Source: Lasioglossum baleicum
Lineage: Eukaryota; Arthropoda; Insecta; Hymenoptera; Halictidae
DNA: 64,000 bases
Direction of reading: 5' to 3'
Assembly (NCBI RefSeq): GCF_051020765.1
Contig: NC_134934.1
Span: 2,108,001 to 2,172,000, forward strand
Shown piece after piece: positions 9,757 through 23,900 of this stretch. Each line of letters begins with the position of its first letter. Within the stretch, counting starts at the first letter, position 1. Made by a program: the position numbers and the translations under genes. The notes beneath the pieces were generated by a model. That model did not search any database and had not been told where the DNA came from. It saw only the letters and a program-made list of their open reading frames with translations.

Positions 9757-12700
9757 CGAAGATGGCGAATAGAATAAGAACCGTGTGTCAAAATCACCGA
9801 GAAGTTTCGAGGCGTTAATGGCGCGAGTCCGGCGCAGATATCGCGTAATTAATCACGGGGTGGCGCGGCGTGTCCTTAAATAATCCTCTAGGGAGGATCG
9901 AAGATCGGTTGGGATCAGATGCAAATCAGATTCATTAGCGTTAAGCCGTGCGGGGGCGGAGGGCGGAGCCGATGTCGGCGGACCCTTCGACGTAAACACT
10001 GCGTCAACCTCCGACCCGGCCATCCGAGGGTTGTTATTGCGCGGTTACCCCGACCCGCCACCTCCCCGCGACCCGACATTCGTCTCCTTGGTGAATACGT
10101 GCACCCTCTCGAGATTCTTCTTTTACGGCCTGCCACGTACCCCTACGATCCTCGTCCTTTGCACGAACGTACGATGAAGCGAGTGCGATTCCCTTCGAAT
10201 AAACGACTATTCATTTTCAGTGGCTCTGAGCATGAATTTTTTACAGCCGACACACTTTTGTTAGCTGTAAAAGTTCTTTACGATTTGAATTTACTTCCGA
10301 GTAAATCAAAACTTTAGACAGCAATTATCGGTTTTGAATAAGTAATTTTTACACCTTGGTGTCCCTCGATGTTAAATTGTCACAGTGGTAAAAAATCGAC
10401 GAAACGACAAAGTAAACAGGCATTTTTCAATGTCTTTTTTCAAATTGATGAGTTAATTTACATTTACATTGTCAAGTCTCGAAGTTTCGGGCAAATTTAC
10501 AAATAACAGAACAGTATAACTTACTTCGGGAAAACTGTGTCAATTGACACGAGAGACGGATGAGGGTTAACATGATTTTTCGAGAACACCTTTTATCGAC
10601 ATTCCGCAACATGAAAATTCGCAATACAGTACATACCTTTCGAGCTTCGAATCGACGTCAGCGACGACGTGTTGAACAGTTTCCACAGGCAGCCGCGGTA
10701 TACTTTATTAAAAAAAGGGGTGGACGACTCGATCAGGCTCCCAGGCAACACAACGGTAACCGTGCGCAGTCGATCATTCGTAATTTAATTAAAAACTGAA
10801 TCGTGTTCCGTTGTTGCGGGTGATCTCGGCCGGTCTCACCCTCTTCCTCATTTATCGTTCACCCTCGGTCATACTTTCGATATTAACGCGCCGCAATGAC
10901 GCCGGGGATCAGCCGCACGTGCTACTAGGTAACCACTCGAATTAGAACCGGCGCGATATGGAATAACTCGAGCAAAACCCACAAAGGGGGACGGTTTCCG
11001 CGGAGCCGAGCGCTAAAACACGAAAAGAGTGGATGAAATCCTGGAAAACGGCGAGTCACGATCTTTTCGACCGGGGTCGATTTCTCGGTAAATATTTGAT
11101 CGCGACGCGATCGTTAATCCGAATGCACGATCGTGACCGCGCGTGCTGCTGTCTAAATGGCTTTCGAGGGGCTAAACGAGCGGCTTTACACGTGTTTGCC
11201 TGTGGCTTCCGGTTCTGTTTGCTTAGGACCGGCGGGATCCGCTCAGTTTCAACCGCTGACGGAGAAACGCGGAAACCCAGAATCCTGCAAAGTTCTTAAT
11301 ACGTTCGATTTTCGGTACGGGGGAACGATGTGGGGGACGAAGGGGGCCGCGGGAGCACGTGGCCCCTCGACGATGAATTAAAATCACGGCGGGTCAACGC
11401 CGAATATTCCACACTTAATCACGCCGCTTGACACGCGGGATTACATCGCGTATAATCGGATAGAATGCCGTATATTAGATTTCGTGGAGATTGAAACTAT
11501 CTTCGGTCTCCCTGCGACGATTATTAGATATTAACCCTTCGCGCGTCTTGCTCGAAGAATATTTAGTAGGCTCGACGACGGAGGAGCATTTATTCACTAG
11601 AACACTGAAAACATTCCTTTTCGTCTAAAACAGACTCCATGCGAGTTGGCAACCATTTTTGGGAACCTCGGCTCCATTTTTATATTTAAATACTCTCAAT
11701 CTGATGTGATTGTAAAAGTGAAATACTTTAAAACGACAGACGACTATCTAAATGTTTTTGGTCGACATAAACCCCTTCGCCTACAACATCGTGTAAGAGA
11801 CGTGGTGAGAAATGCGGGTGAAAGACAAGAAACACGAGGCTGATCCGTGGTACTTCGATTGGAATAAAGGTAAACAATGTGAGTCAGGGCTCGTGGTTTC
11901 ACAGTGGTTGTTGTGGATTGTGGTTCGCGCCATCGTGACTTAATTCATAAGGGAAGGGGTTAAAAAGAAATAGAAGATAGTTTTCAAGGAAGCGGCAAGG
12001 GAACGGATTAATCGTACAAAATCAACAATGCCACGAGTATAAATTTCCACGCCGGTGGCGTGTTCGCACCGTAAAATTCTCCAACAAAGAAGTCGGTGGA
12101 TCGCTTATTAGCGGACGCAATAACTCACGCATGAGATATGCGACACGGGATCGAAAAACGAAAAATGAGTCGGTCGGTTGAACACGCTTTTCCCCAGGCT
12201 CGTCGACTTTCCACCGCGCCGGTAAAGAAGCCCCGATGCCGCGTTACCCGGACGATTATTTAAATTTATGGGCGGCGTCTCGATCCCGTGAAATCGGGAT
12301 TAAGGATCGCGGCTGCGGAGGATTACGCTTTCACGGTTCGGGACGCGCGCGCGTGTGCGCGAGAGTAGATATTTACTCTCGCGCTTGTTTTTCTCCGAAA
12401 ACTTGGAATCCGCTCGGCAACGACGACGATCAAGTTGTCACGGGTGCGATGTCGTTCGTTTCCAGTTCATAAAGTCCGACGCGGCACAATGCTGGCTAAC
12501 TAGGCGTGGTTCGGTTTGAAGAGGGTCACCCGGGTACATTATACGGCGGCGGGTACACGCCTGTGTGCGTTGGTACCTTGCGTTTCACACCCGGCAACAT
12601 CTTTTGACAGGTTGATACCGTAGTTGTGCCGAGCACGATGCAACGCGTGTCAGGGGCCGCGATGCTCTCTACCTCTCCTGTCCTGGCAGCGCACCGGTCG

Positions 12701-14104
12701 GGTCCCGCGAGAGACAGTGAACCTTTTAGCCGAAGACTCGCCGAGCGGTTCCCCTGGTTAATTACTTCTTGCCCGATACCTGCCCGACGAGGTATTCTTC
12801 TTCGTCGTTAACACACTCCGCCGCGACTTACTTCGCAGCGACCGTACCCTGACGTGCAATCCCATTTTTCCATGCTCGCAGCTTCGAGATTGCACTTCAA
12901 GATATTGCAAGACCCGTGTTTCGACCACCTCAGTATGCACCTTGTTGATTAACCCTTGTGTCGATACCTGGGTACCTGACTTTAAGCACGTTCATCGCCC
13001 ACTCGACGACCACAAAAATTCCGATTTCTGGTGTTAACACGTTATCTACCCCTGGGCATCCCATAATTTTTCTAAACCAACAACTCACCCAGAACAACGT
13101 AATACAATATTCTCATTTGGGATTATTATTCATATAGAAGTTGGTTTTTAATGAAAATCCTGTTATTACCATGGGTAATTTAGCAGAGTATATTTATCAC
13201 TGCAGAAATAAATTTTTACGTTTCGAGAAGTAATTTTGTCACCGAAATACAAGTTACATAAAATGTGTTGATTTGTTTTTAGAATTCACGCGTTCTTGAG
13301 TTGAAATCGCTCGTTGACCCGCGGGAATACGGTCCGGGTGCCGTTCTGTCTCCGGATCCTTCTACTTCGCTCAGAGGCCTTATCTCGGCCCTGATCTCCG
13401 CCATTCCGCGTTTCCTAGCGCGCATATACATGTGTACACCGACAAAGTGACAAGTTTTATCGGTCCTGGTAGATCTCGATAGCGGGATGATGTATACGCG
13501 TGGGCGTGGCACCTCCGAGGACCAAATTATAGTCCTGCAATGGACGCGAGGATGCCGGGATGGCACCGGGTTAGAATCTGCCGGACCCACTCTTTCCATC
13601 CCCCGGTCCCCTTTTCCCCGAAGTCCTATTTTTCCCGGCGAGTTCTTCCCGGCATTGTTTGGCCCGATGACAGGTGTTTGTTCTCGAATCGATCTCTCTC
13701 CCGTGCACGTTCTCCCCCGAGGCTACGGTTACCGTTCTCCGGCATCGAGCAACGATTTTCATTGCTTCGACGGCGTTTCGCCATTAGCATCGGCGCCGAA
13801 TGGCCATCCACGGTCCACCGCCAGAAGCAGACGCGGCGCAAAAACCTGCCAGCCTTGTTACTCCTCTCCCGATGACGTACCTCTCTTCATCGTAATCGTC
13901 CGCGCGGAGAAAACCCGATGACATTTTTCTTCGTCGTGGCATTTTAGCGCGGCCGTACGCCCGTTAATACTCCTTCGATTATATTATCCGCGATGTTATG
14001 GCGCGCGTAAACCCGCCCCACGACCATAAACATCGTCGGCGAGCCTTCGCTCTTTGGGAAAAGAATTAAATATTAAACCTTAACAGTTCGGCTTTCTCGA
14101 ATAA
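9757..14104. other. Gene-free GC-rich stretch
   Basis: Nothing here looks like a gene. There is a perfect 11-bp hairpin at 12357-12384 (GCGCGAGAGTA with its complement, 6-nt loop). The frames at 9919-10317 and 13487-13921 are by-products of high GC. TTAATTAA-type cores are scattered near 10790 and 13985. Confidence 0.5.
12357..12384. other. Perfect 11-bp stem-loop
   Basis: GCGCGAGAGTA (12357-12367) pairs fully with TACTCTCGCGC (12374-12384) around GATATT. It follows an alternating CG/TG run (12344-12357). Isolated structure; no function inferred. Confidence 0.6.
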
Positions 14105-14107
14105 GTA

Positions 14108-14335
14108 AAACGATTTTATCCATAAACTGATTATTTTACACCATCAGACTAATGTGTTTGATAGGTGTTTTTTGCTGGAACTGCTGTGAATACTCTACGT
14201 CATCAACACGTCCTAATAAAAAAGAAGATAATTTTTACTATGCATAAACTGATTATTTACGTCATTTTACAACAAGGGACGAATGTGTTTCATAAATGTT
14301 TTTTACTGGAACTTTTTTGACTATATTTAAAGAAC
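14108..14335. repeat. Degenerate direct repeat, period 122
   Basis: ATAAACTGATTATTT occurs at 14122 and 14244. Both copies continue with a diverged part, then AATGTGTTT(G/C)ATA, TGTTTTTT and CTGGAAC. About 90-100 bp are shared. Old duplication, no coding content. Confidence 0.75.
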
Positions 14336-14340
14336 AAAGA

Positions 14341-17088
14341 GCCTCTTTGGATTTCCATCGAGCCGTCGTTAGGTGAACGATGAGGTTTCAGGGAGCGAGG
14401 AACCTGTTAACCAGCACCGATCGCCACGAGTTTTGACAAACCCTGCTAAGAAGATTAGAAGCATCGGCAGCGGAATTACAGCTCGGTTCTCGATTCGACG
14501 TCGTGCAACCGATTTCCTGTCATTCACTTTGGATTAGGCGACGAAGAAGGCTCTAGCACCCGTGAAAAGCCCTTTCGAGCCAAGTAACCGATCATCCCGG
14601 TTCCTCTTCTTCGTTTTGGGTACGGTTTCGGCCCGCGCCGTTCTCAAGATTTTTGTTTGTTGCTTCTGCGGATTAAGCGCAACCCTACTGGGTTATTCGG
14701 CGCTAGGATCCGCGACGACTTTGTCGCCGTGGCCGAAAGAATGATCCATTCTGCTTTTCCGGCCGGGATGATCGCGATGACGGTGCACCGGCGTCGTCGT
14801 TGTCGTTGCCGCCGCCGCGCCGCCGTCGTCGTCTACGTGTTCCCTTTAACGGGATCCAGTAAGCACCCGACTGAACCAGTCCAGAACACTTTGCCCGCGG
14901 AATGCGACAATTATTCCGTGTTCCCGGAAAGGAATCGTTCGTGAGCACAGCCGGCGAATTCCAGCTGCTCTCCTGCAAATGAATCTTTTTATCAATGGTC
15001 GCGGATGGCTGAATAAAAATATAAAACGAGTTTCTCGTTTCTTACTTTTCGCACAGCTGTATTCGCCACGCGAGCATTCGCCGCAGAAGATATGCGGCCT
15101 CGGGATCGTTTCTCGTCACGGCATGGTCATCGTTCGACCCACTCGATCATGTGTTTCTCGGTTCAGTAGTGCCTTTATACATATGTATAGTAATATTGCG
15201 GATCTTGATAAAAAATTGTGTCAACAAATTGTTTAGAAGAGGAGTCAAAAGGAGTTTCATTCTTTCCTTAATGATTTCGATCAGCTGAAATTCTGTAGTG
15301 ATAGGGTGAAAGAATAACATTCATCGCGTTCTACCTTCATTGTTTTCACTTTTCACACACAATTATCTGAAACTCAATAGAAATTTTATCAAGAAGAACA
15401 GTTTTATTACAATATTTCCTGTTCGAAACACTTGCTGAACGGATTATTTTTTAGCACCCCTCCAGTTAAGGGTTGAAACGCAAGATTCAACACAACAAAG
15501 TGAAATTCAACATCAAAGACGAAATGGTAGAAATCATTCTCACCGTGTAGACTACGGTTTACTGTCACTCTGTCGTAAGTTAATGCGGAACATATTTCTC
15601 TTGGCTGCTTTCACCCGGGTCTATCGATGCAAAGGGCGATCGTGGGCGCGGCGGCACGGACACGAAGAAAGAAAGAAATCCATGGAAATAGCTGTCCGTT
15701 GAAAAACACGGGATCCAACGAGACCACCCCAAGGTATGCGGTAGCCGGCATTCTTGTATCTTCGCAGGATCTCTGTGTTTTACAAGCCAGCTGTGTATCG
15801 TCCTGCATTGTTGGTCCTTTATGTACCGCGTGCTCGGTCCGCTCGAGTAGTTCGGCTTGACTTCGCGGTGTTTGTTCTCGGGTTCGTAGAGTAGGAGACG
15901 TTTCCCCGTGTACGCCGTCAGGATCATCCTCCCGCTTGTCGGCTTAGCTTTCCAGGATTACAAGGATTTCTTTATTTTTCTAGCCGACCGTGTCTCTCTC
16001 CTCTTCCCTTCTTTCTCTGTGTAGTCGTCTTGTCCGTTCCTCATTCCGGATGATCGAGCTTCTTCTTCCGTCGTCGACCGATCCTTGTTAGCATTCGACG
16101 ACCTCGTCGGACAACAATGCGCGCCGCGTTTGACTCCTTCGCTCCGTTTAAGGACACATTTCTCGTCCCCGGACGATTCCTTAAATATCGAAGGTAACGG
16201 GTAAACGATCGAGAAGCCGATCGATCGAGGTTGGCTCTTCGCGAAAAAAGCAGCCCGAGCTTCGAATGGGATTTCGTTAACGAGCCCAGCTCGTAAAACT
16301 GCTCCGCGTATTTAAATTCCGCTGCTCTTTTTCTTCCTCCCTCGACGATCACCAATGTGGGAGAGAGACAGAGCGCAGACCGCAATGATCCGCGAGGATT
16401 GACGTCGACGTCGATCCCGTTTGCAAGATCGCGCGCGCAGAAAACGATCGTGGCCGGGACGACCGCGGAAGCGAGGCAACGCAACGGGCTCTCGAACCAG
16501 CCCGAGCGCAGCCTGTGCACGAGATAAACGAGAAACGTGCAACAGGCGTGAATGAAACAATGGCGGGCCACGTGTCGACCAATCGCAGAACAGCCAGGAG
16601 TCCTACCCTGCGTGCAGGATCCGAGGCTAGGTGGAGCCTGCCGCAGTAGATCTGCGCGATCCCCCGATCGTTCGGCTCGTGGATCCTCTTCAGAGTCCTG
16701 CCCGGGACCATTTTATGCTATTTTTCTCTCGTTTTTGTGGATACTCTGCTATAGGATCCTGTACCCAGAATTGGGCAAAAGTTTTATTTAAATTAAAATC
16801 TCGAATAAAGTGGGATTTTCCAAGTGGGTTTTAAACCCACTTCATTCGAAATTTATATTGCAATAAAATTTTTGCCGAACTCTGCCTGTACCCTTCAAAT
16901 CGACCATAGGTGTCGCAGACGTTTTTTCAAGTCTACCTTTACGAAAAAACAGCATTTTTTATTTTATTACGCTTTTAGTATTGTATACTCTTCGGAGGAT
17001 TCTGGTTCTAAATTTTGGAAAATTTTCCATTGTTCTTTGACAGTAGGACCTAGTGTGAGCCAAAATTATTTGCTCTACATATTGTAAC
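14341..17088. other. Gene-free stretch
   Basis: No supported gene. The longest frame (16041-16571, minus) is Arg/Ser-rich without a domain and overlaps other frames in the same bases. 14780-14830 is a GTCGTCG/CCGCCG trinucleotide-biased patch. Confidence 0.45.
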
Positions 17089-17615
17089 GTGATAGCTAGT
17101 GTGCGAGTAGCCGAAATTTCGGGTTCGGGACGGGTCGGGGTCCCGAAAGTTTGCAATATTTGGGTACTCGAAGTTAAAGTGGGGGAAGTCTGTGATTAAA
17201 GCAGCGATAAATAACTCTATGCATATTAACCCTTTGCACTCCGTTTTCGCCGATAATGCGATATTGGAAATATGAACTTTAAATCCACTGCCGCTGCTAC
17301 GGCGACACGACTGTTTTGCTTACTAATATAGTGCTGGAGTTGTTTGTGTACTATATGAATCACTAGGCTGGAGTGCTAAGGGTTAAGATGTCCAATCATC
17401 GGTTAGAATAATATTTTGATTTGTAGTAAACACCGTTTACTAAACGCTGATTTGATCGCAGACTTGCCCCAACTTTAACTTCGTTTACCCGAATATTGCA
17501 AACTTTCGGGACCCCGACTCGACCCGACCCGAGTACCATTTCGGGTACCCAATCTTTATAAACTTTCGGGATCCCGACCCAAAATTTCGGATACCCGGAC
17601 ACCCCTAGTGACAGC
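17089..17615. mobile_element. hAT-like inverted-repeat element with near-perfect 8-bp target duplication
   Basis: The element spans 17097-17607. Its ends are TAGTGTGCGAGTAGCCGAAA and, inverted, TAGGGGTGTCCGGGTATCCG. The flanks GTGATAGC (17089-17096) and GTGACAGC (17608-17615) form an 8-bp duplication with one change. The arms (about 17112-17208 and 17443-17545) share TCGGGGTCCCGAAAGTTTGC and AACTTTAACTTCG in inverted order. The right arm carries an extra diverged unit of the CCCGAC...TTTCGGGTACCC motif (17551-17598). A TTAA-type element is nested between the arms (17230-17382). No transposase remains. Confidence 0.82.
17226..17386. mobile_element. Nested TTAA-type element (piggyBac-like MITE)
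   Basis: CCCTTTGCACTCC (17230) and its near complement GGAGTGCTAAGGG (to 17382) are flanked on both sides by intact TTAA (17226-17229 and 17383-17386). The body is 153 bp and non-coding. It sits inside the hAT-like element, so it inserted later. Confidence 0.85.
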
Positions 17616-17824
17616 ACATGATTTCACGTGGTGTGGTAGTGTAGCGTGTTTCCACTTTAACTCTCGCTCGTTTCTGTAAATAATCTTGTTGAACAAGGTG
17701 ATTTACAAGATATTTAAAACGTGTATACAGTTTGACATAATCACTCAATATACCTGGAAGATGCTGAATCAGACAGACCTTAGAATTAGATCATAGAAGC
17801 TACTTTCAGTAAATTCAAACTTCT

Positions 17825-17988
17825 AACAGAACATACACTTGTTTATTTAGATTCGTTTGGAGAATCCTAGAGATTCAACAGTCTGGATTCATTGTCCTCC
17901 GAATCGAACAGAACATACACTTGTTTATTTAGATTCGTTTGGAGAATCCTAGAGATTCAACAGTCTGGATTCATTGTCCTCCGAATCG
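17825..17988. repeat. Perfect 82-bp tandem duplication
   Basis: Bases 17825-17906 and 17907-17988 are identical over all 82 positions, beginning AACAGAACATACACTTG and ending GTCCTCCGAATCG. The absence of any difference points to a recent duplication or gene-conversion event, or to an assembly artefact. No gene lies in it. Confidence 0.97.
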
Positions 17989-20900
17989 ATTTTATAGGGA
18001 AACTGTAGAGTCCAGCTTCCAGGTCACGTGCACGAGGAAGGAAGTGCAGTTTGACAAACTCATTAGTCGAGCTACCGGTGTTCTACCCGGGCCCAGTTAA
18101 GGAATGGCTACATCGTATCTAGCCACGGAGCGCATCGTTCTGCGTTGCCCGCGATGATGGAACAGATAACGCCGTAGTCGCCTAAGCTGTGCATGCGTGC
18201 ATAACGTCCATGCACGCCGGTGTAATTGATCGACATCAAGGGGGTACATCACCGGCAGATGTTCGAACGCGCCCTCACCTCCATCTGTCTCTTTCATAAA
18301 GAGACTGCCGTTGCGTTGCATTACGTTGCGTTGCGTTGCGTTGGTGCACGGGGCCCGTTCGACCCGCGACTACATACCTGTGACCGGCGACTGTACGGGG
18401 TGATTTCAGAGTTCCATTCACCGCTGATAACGTAATTGAATTTCGTAGGGGAGACGGAGACGGTGACAGGATGAAAAATTGTGCTGGACCGCGTGGAGAA
18501 TCGATGCTTGATCCGTGGGGACCAGAGCTGGGTAAGATAGTTTTTTAAATATTAAATAATAAATAATCCTATTTATTTTGAAGTATGTGCGTACAACTTT
18601 AAGAATAAAATATTTTATTTGATGCAGTAATTTTTGAAAATGGTATTTTATTTTAAGAATATTGGAAATATGTGTAGATTGTCTTTATTTTCAATTTCAA
18701 TTTTAAATATTATTGCTGAAAATAATGATTCGGATTCAATACATTTATGAGTATAAATAGTTTCCTAACGATAACAGACACTGTATGTGTACGCGGTTTC
18801 CCACAAAGAGACTAAAAAAGGACATTGCAGCTCGCCATGAACGAAGTATCAAAGCGAACAGTGTCCGAGCTTGTGACTTCCGACTCACCCGTTAGATCTT
18901 GCAAGTTCGGACGCAGCGGCCGGTGCACTCGCAGGACGAGTATACCTAATAGGCAGCTTTATACGTGAGACTCAGGCTCGCGATGGGAGGCGTGCCGCGA
19001 AAATTGCATCATTTTTCACGGCACGCGGGCCCGGGCCGATTCAAAAATTCCCGCGCTGCTCCGGGACGGGACACAACAGCCGAAGAGGGCCAACAACGGG
19101 GGAAGTCCCGGAGCGGGCTTGAGCAGAGTGCACACGCGGCTACAGTAGTGGAAGATATGTGTCTTGCTGCGCCCGATAAGATCGCGGGTTTATTAATTAA
19201 GCTCTGCAGTCGGATGAGCCTTTTGAATTCCGTTGTAAACACGCATCGGGCCACCGATCGGGCTTGTCCGGGTGTTACGCGCGTACACGGGGACGTCTCT
19301 AATTCGATGATCCGCCCGGATCCTTCGACGCGTGAAGCGGATCCGCGCGGACAACCTGTCCGTGGCTGTTCCAGGACTCCTTTTCTGCTAAGGAACGGCC
19401 GCCGCGGTCGACAAGAATGCGGTGGTATTAACCGAAACTGGCGAACCTTCTCGAGAACGTTCGGCCTCTCCTTTTTTTCAGCAGGAAAATTCTCCTCGAG
19501 GTTTTAACCCATGTTGCAATCACTGTGTATCCAAGGCTCCAGTTTCTTACTTGCGTTCAATATTTCTTTGATTGTGTTGTGAGGATGACAATTATCATTG
19601 TTGAAAGCTGGCCAGAATGTGAGTTCAGAAAGTTTGTACGAAACGAAAATTTTTCTTTGTCAAAATGGTTAAATATGTGTGAGGTATAGCTGTTTTCTTT
19701 CATTTATTCATTCACGACTTACACTTCATCAAACGTGAAGATTTTTGGTAGCACCACTGCAGAGGGTTGATATTCAGAGAGCGGTGGAGTGTTGTTGAAG
19801 TTGAGGACGGTTTCGGAGTGGTGCCAAAGCGGAGCACCGTGTCTGTGGATCGCGGCGGATCATTATGAATTTCGTGCGGTTTCCCCGGCGTAATAAATTA
19901 GTCAAAGACGCTCATCAATTTTATGACGGGAGTCCATAGAGAACCGATGCCTAAAACATCGGCCGTCCGGGGCACACTGCCACGGCTCTGGATAGCCTCG
20001 AACGTGATGGATGATTTTTCTTTCCCATATACGCGTCCGAGAGTTCGGGGGCCCCGGTCCCGACGATCGTCTCTCTGCTCTCTGTTGCTCTCATTTGCGC
20101 ACATACCAGCACAACCACCCACGTCAGTGTAACCGTGCCCGTTCACAGTGTGCACGGGGTTTTGCTCGCGAGCGCGCGCACGCGCTCCGCAAGCCCCAGA
20201 CACATTAGCGAGCAACGGCCGCGATTCATGAATAATAAGTGGCGCGAACCGACTCTGTTTTGATCCTTGTACCAGTTAGCTCACCCGCGGACGATACCGC
20301 AAACCCGAACCTACCCGGTTTTCTTCCCATTAACCGAACCGCGAAGAGTCAATTGGATAGCTCCTCGGCAACACCTCGCATCTATCGATTGCTATGAATT
20401 TCGTTTCGTATTTTCTAGTGAAGAACTCCTCTTCTCGTCGACGTTTCTGGAAACAACTGTTAGATCGTTCAATGAAATGCTGAGTTTCGAGTTGCTGTCT
20501 CACCTACTCATTCCTAGCGAGCATACATGAGATTGTGAAAGTAACATGACTAGAAACAGAAGAGTCAATTTTCATTTCAAGCAACATGTTGGAAACTTAA
20601 AGAAGCTGGGTTTGTCCGTAAACCTTTGATCCTAAAAGAAGAAGGATAGTGTACCGCGTCGCGAGACAACCGATTGGAAACCATGCTGCTGGTTCTCGCG
20701 TCGAATTGCCTGAATTACATGTTATTTGCCGGGAAGACCACCCATCAGGCTCGTTCAATTATGTCGGTCGATTCCAGGGGAGGATCGATCTACTTGGCCA
20801 GCTAGCGTTAACCGCATCGATCGTGCTTTCCAGTGGAACCAGCGTAGCAGGCCGATGGAAGGATCGTTTCCACCGACTGTGTATTTGCATACACGTCGAT

Positions 20901-23900
20901 CTCCAGAGCCGTGAGCGGATCGTTATTTTCGGGCCGGTCTCGCGATACAATATTCATAAGCGATCCTATATCGTTCGCACGATCGCTGGGCCCGATTGTT
21001 TTCCGTGTGCTCGCGCGCGCGCGTTCCTTTCCAAAGGACGTAGACAAAGGAGTGGGGGAAATCGTGGAGAGAGGGCGAAACGGGCCCTAAAGGACCAGCG
21101 GTGCGGACCCCACTCGGGCCCCGAGTTTTACACACGTAAGGAGAGGATCGATATATCGGTATACGGGCGGAGGAATGATAAATGGCTGTGTCGAGAGATG
21201 CGCGGATAACATAATGAGACGTATTGTGCCGGCGAGGGACCCACGGGGACCGGGCCCAGAGCTCTCCCGAGACCTTCTGGGGCCTCGAAAACTTTGCTGG
21301 GCCACGGAGAGACGCGCTACCCTCCCGTCTTTCCGGGAACTGCGATTTTCTCGACGGAACCGAGAGATTTCCTGACGCAACCGACGCGGGAGTACGGGCC
21401 CACGGATTCTGCGAAAACGAGCCTGCGCCTACTTTTCCCACGCGCCACGATTTTCCGATGAAAATAACGGCCAAACCGCGAGCCGAATCGACCGCGACCG
21501 CTCTCAACGATTCGAATTGTTTTCGGCCGCTGCTTTTGGACATTGATGAGGTTCTCAACTAATTTTGTAAAATTCTGTGTCGTATAAACGATCTTAGACG
21601 GGCCTGTGCTTTCAGTGCATTTTAAGGTGCCTCATAAGGAAAATTGTAAAGATGATCTGCACCTGTTACAAGATAAGGGATTAAAATTGATTTCTCTTCG
21701 TAATAATTTCAATAGGCTGAGTAGCACGAGTAAAATATCGTTGAAAGTGGTACAAGGATATTTTGCCGGAGGCAAGTGCTATGTGGATGCGGTTTAGCGG
21801 TAGCGTCTCGCGAGCGAGGTGTGCGGAGAAATTGCCCGAGTCACGCGTGAATGCGGAGCTTCCGGTAATTAATAGCGCAGTAGCTTTGTGCGGGGTCGAT
21901 TAAGGTGAGGCGTACCGCTGCGACAGATCGGTTACCCCGTCACTCGGCAACGGGAGTCTTCTTGCGGCCTGACCTATTGTCTTCGTGGCGAGAGGTGTTC
22001 CGCGCGCAGTCTGTCATCTCGGGAACCGCGGCGGGCGGCGCGACGCGGCGTGACGGTGTCCTCCCGACAATGATTTCTATTTGTAAACGTTTTGCCAATA
22101 CTTTCAGTGCCCGGCGGGTAGTCGGGCCGATACGATCGAGGACACCTTATCCGAGTGACCTCGAAAACACACCTCGTAATTGCAGCAAAACACCCGGGAG
22201 AAAAGGAGCGAACTATCTGCGCCGGTTGATCTGTGAAAGTCGCTGAAACCGAGGAAGAACGTATACCGCGCGCACGGAGACAAAAGCCCGGGGTGATTCG
22301 TCACTGACGATGAGAGCCTGGGTCTCGGATGACCCTTTCCAGGTGGTTGCTGCCTCTGTGCAGTTAGGCTACGTCAAAGTGTGCTAGCTGTACGAGAGGA
22401 TCCGGCCGGTTATCGACTGGTCGTCCGTTTGGGGTATGTCGTAGCATCCCCTGTGACCAAGAAAGATGACAGGTTACGGCACAAGGAGGTCGTGACGGGT
22501 CGCTTGTTCCTCGAAGCGATGACAGAGGCTTCCTTGCCCGGCGTCACCTCATCCTTGAAGTATCCATCTCTCTCGCTCCCTCTCTTTCTCATTCCCTCTC
22601 GCTCTGCTTTGCGGGGTGGATGACGAAGAAGGAAGAGGAGGAGGAAGAGGAAGAGAAAGCGCTGGTCGACGCTGGTCGAGAGAGGGTTGCCGAGCGCAGG
22701 GGTGAAACGTAGAAGTTGGAGGTTAGGCTAGGGGTTAGATAGGATAGGGAGTGTCGTCATGGCTACGCAGCAGGGGGCGGGGCAATCGATACACCCTCGC
22801 CTCACGCACTAAGCACACGCAATGCGTTTATAACACAATGAAACAATGACGACCGCCGCGAGGGAAGGGTGTTAAGGGGCTAGAAGGGAGGCTGCCACTG
22901 CCGTGGGTGCAATCGCGCCTTCTACTTCCGAATGTGCGTCTACATACACTCTCGTGCGCGTGCACACAGATACGTATACACACGATGTCCTACCCTGTTG
23001 CCAGTTTATGCCGACGACGGTGTTCGACGATCGTCGACGATCCTGTTTGTTTCGGCTCGTTTTTCACGCGTATCTGTGACAGCGATCTATGCGCGGCAAC
23101 GATCGATTCGCGTTCGTCGTTCTCATCCGGGCATATAATTCGTAAATTTTTTCCCCTGTCAGAGAAGACGTCCGCTTAACGACGTTGATTTCCTTTTAAT
23201 CTTCTGTTTTTTTCCTTCGGACAACTCTCCCTCCATCTTTATTTTCTTTCATTCTTTCTGGCTCTGTCCTTTTGACTCGTTTAAGCGTGTCGATCGTGAG
23301 AAATCAACGCGAACGCGTCGGAGCAGAACGACTTCTAGAAAGCGTGAAGCATAAGGAGCAGCCCGAGTAAATTGGCTAATCGGTAGACAAAAATCGGATC
23401 GCGCGGACAGCCATCAGGCCCGCCATTGTCATTTCCGAGATCCGGGGATCCTACTAAGCCAGCTCGAAGAACTTTCCACAGCCTCGTGTAACGAAAGCGC
23501 ATTGTCCCTGCGCTCTGAACAAACCCCCTTTCCTTCCTCTCACTCTCCCGCTTCTTCTCTCCTGCTTTTGCTGCTTCGTCTCCTTGTTCTTCCTCCTCTT
23601 TCTTGTGTTCCTCGTCTTTTCTTTTCCACCGGACTTCGAGAAGATTTTCGACCGTTTCATCTTGCGGCAGCGAAGCAACAATGCGAACCGGCACAGCCGA
23701 CAATAGCCGAGAACCACCTGAAAACTTACTCGGACAATGAGCCCTCGAGAGTGTATCATTCGGCCGTTTATGAGCTCGCGCTCGTTTATCATTACACCGC
23801 CAGACATTTTTCATCGCCGCGCCGTCGCGGAACGGATGGCGATTTCGGGAATACGATTCCTCTCTAGTGTTTCGAAACCCGCAGAAGCGCTTTTGGTTAT

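Noticed and set aside
16041..16571. 176-codon minus frame
   Set aside because: Arg/Ser-rich, overlapped by other frames in the same bases; no domain.
20649..21558. Frames of 186 and 211 codons on opposite strands
   Set aside because: Mutually overlapping, compositionally random, no motif.
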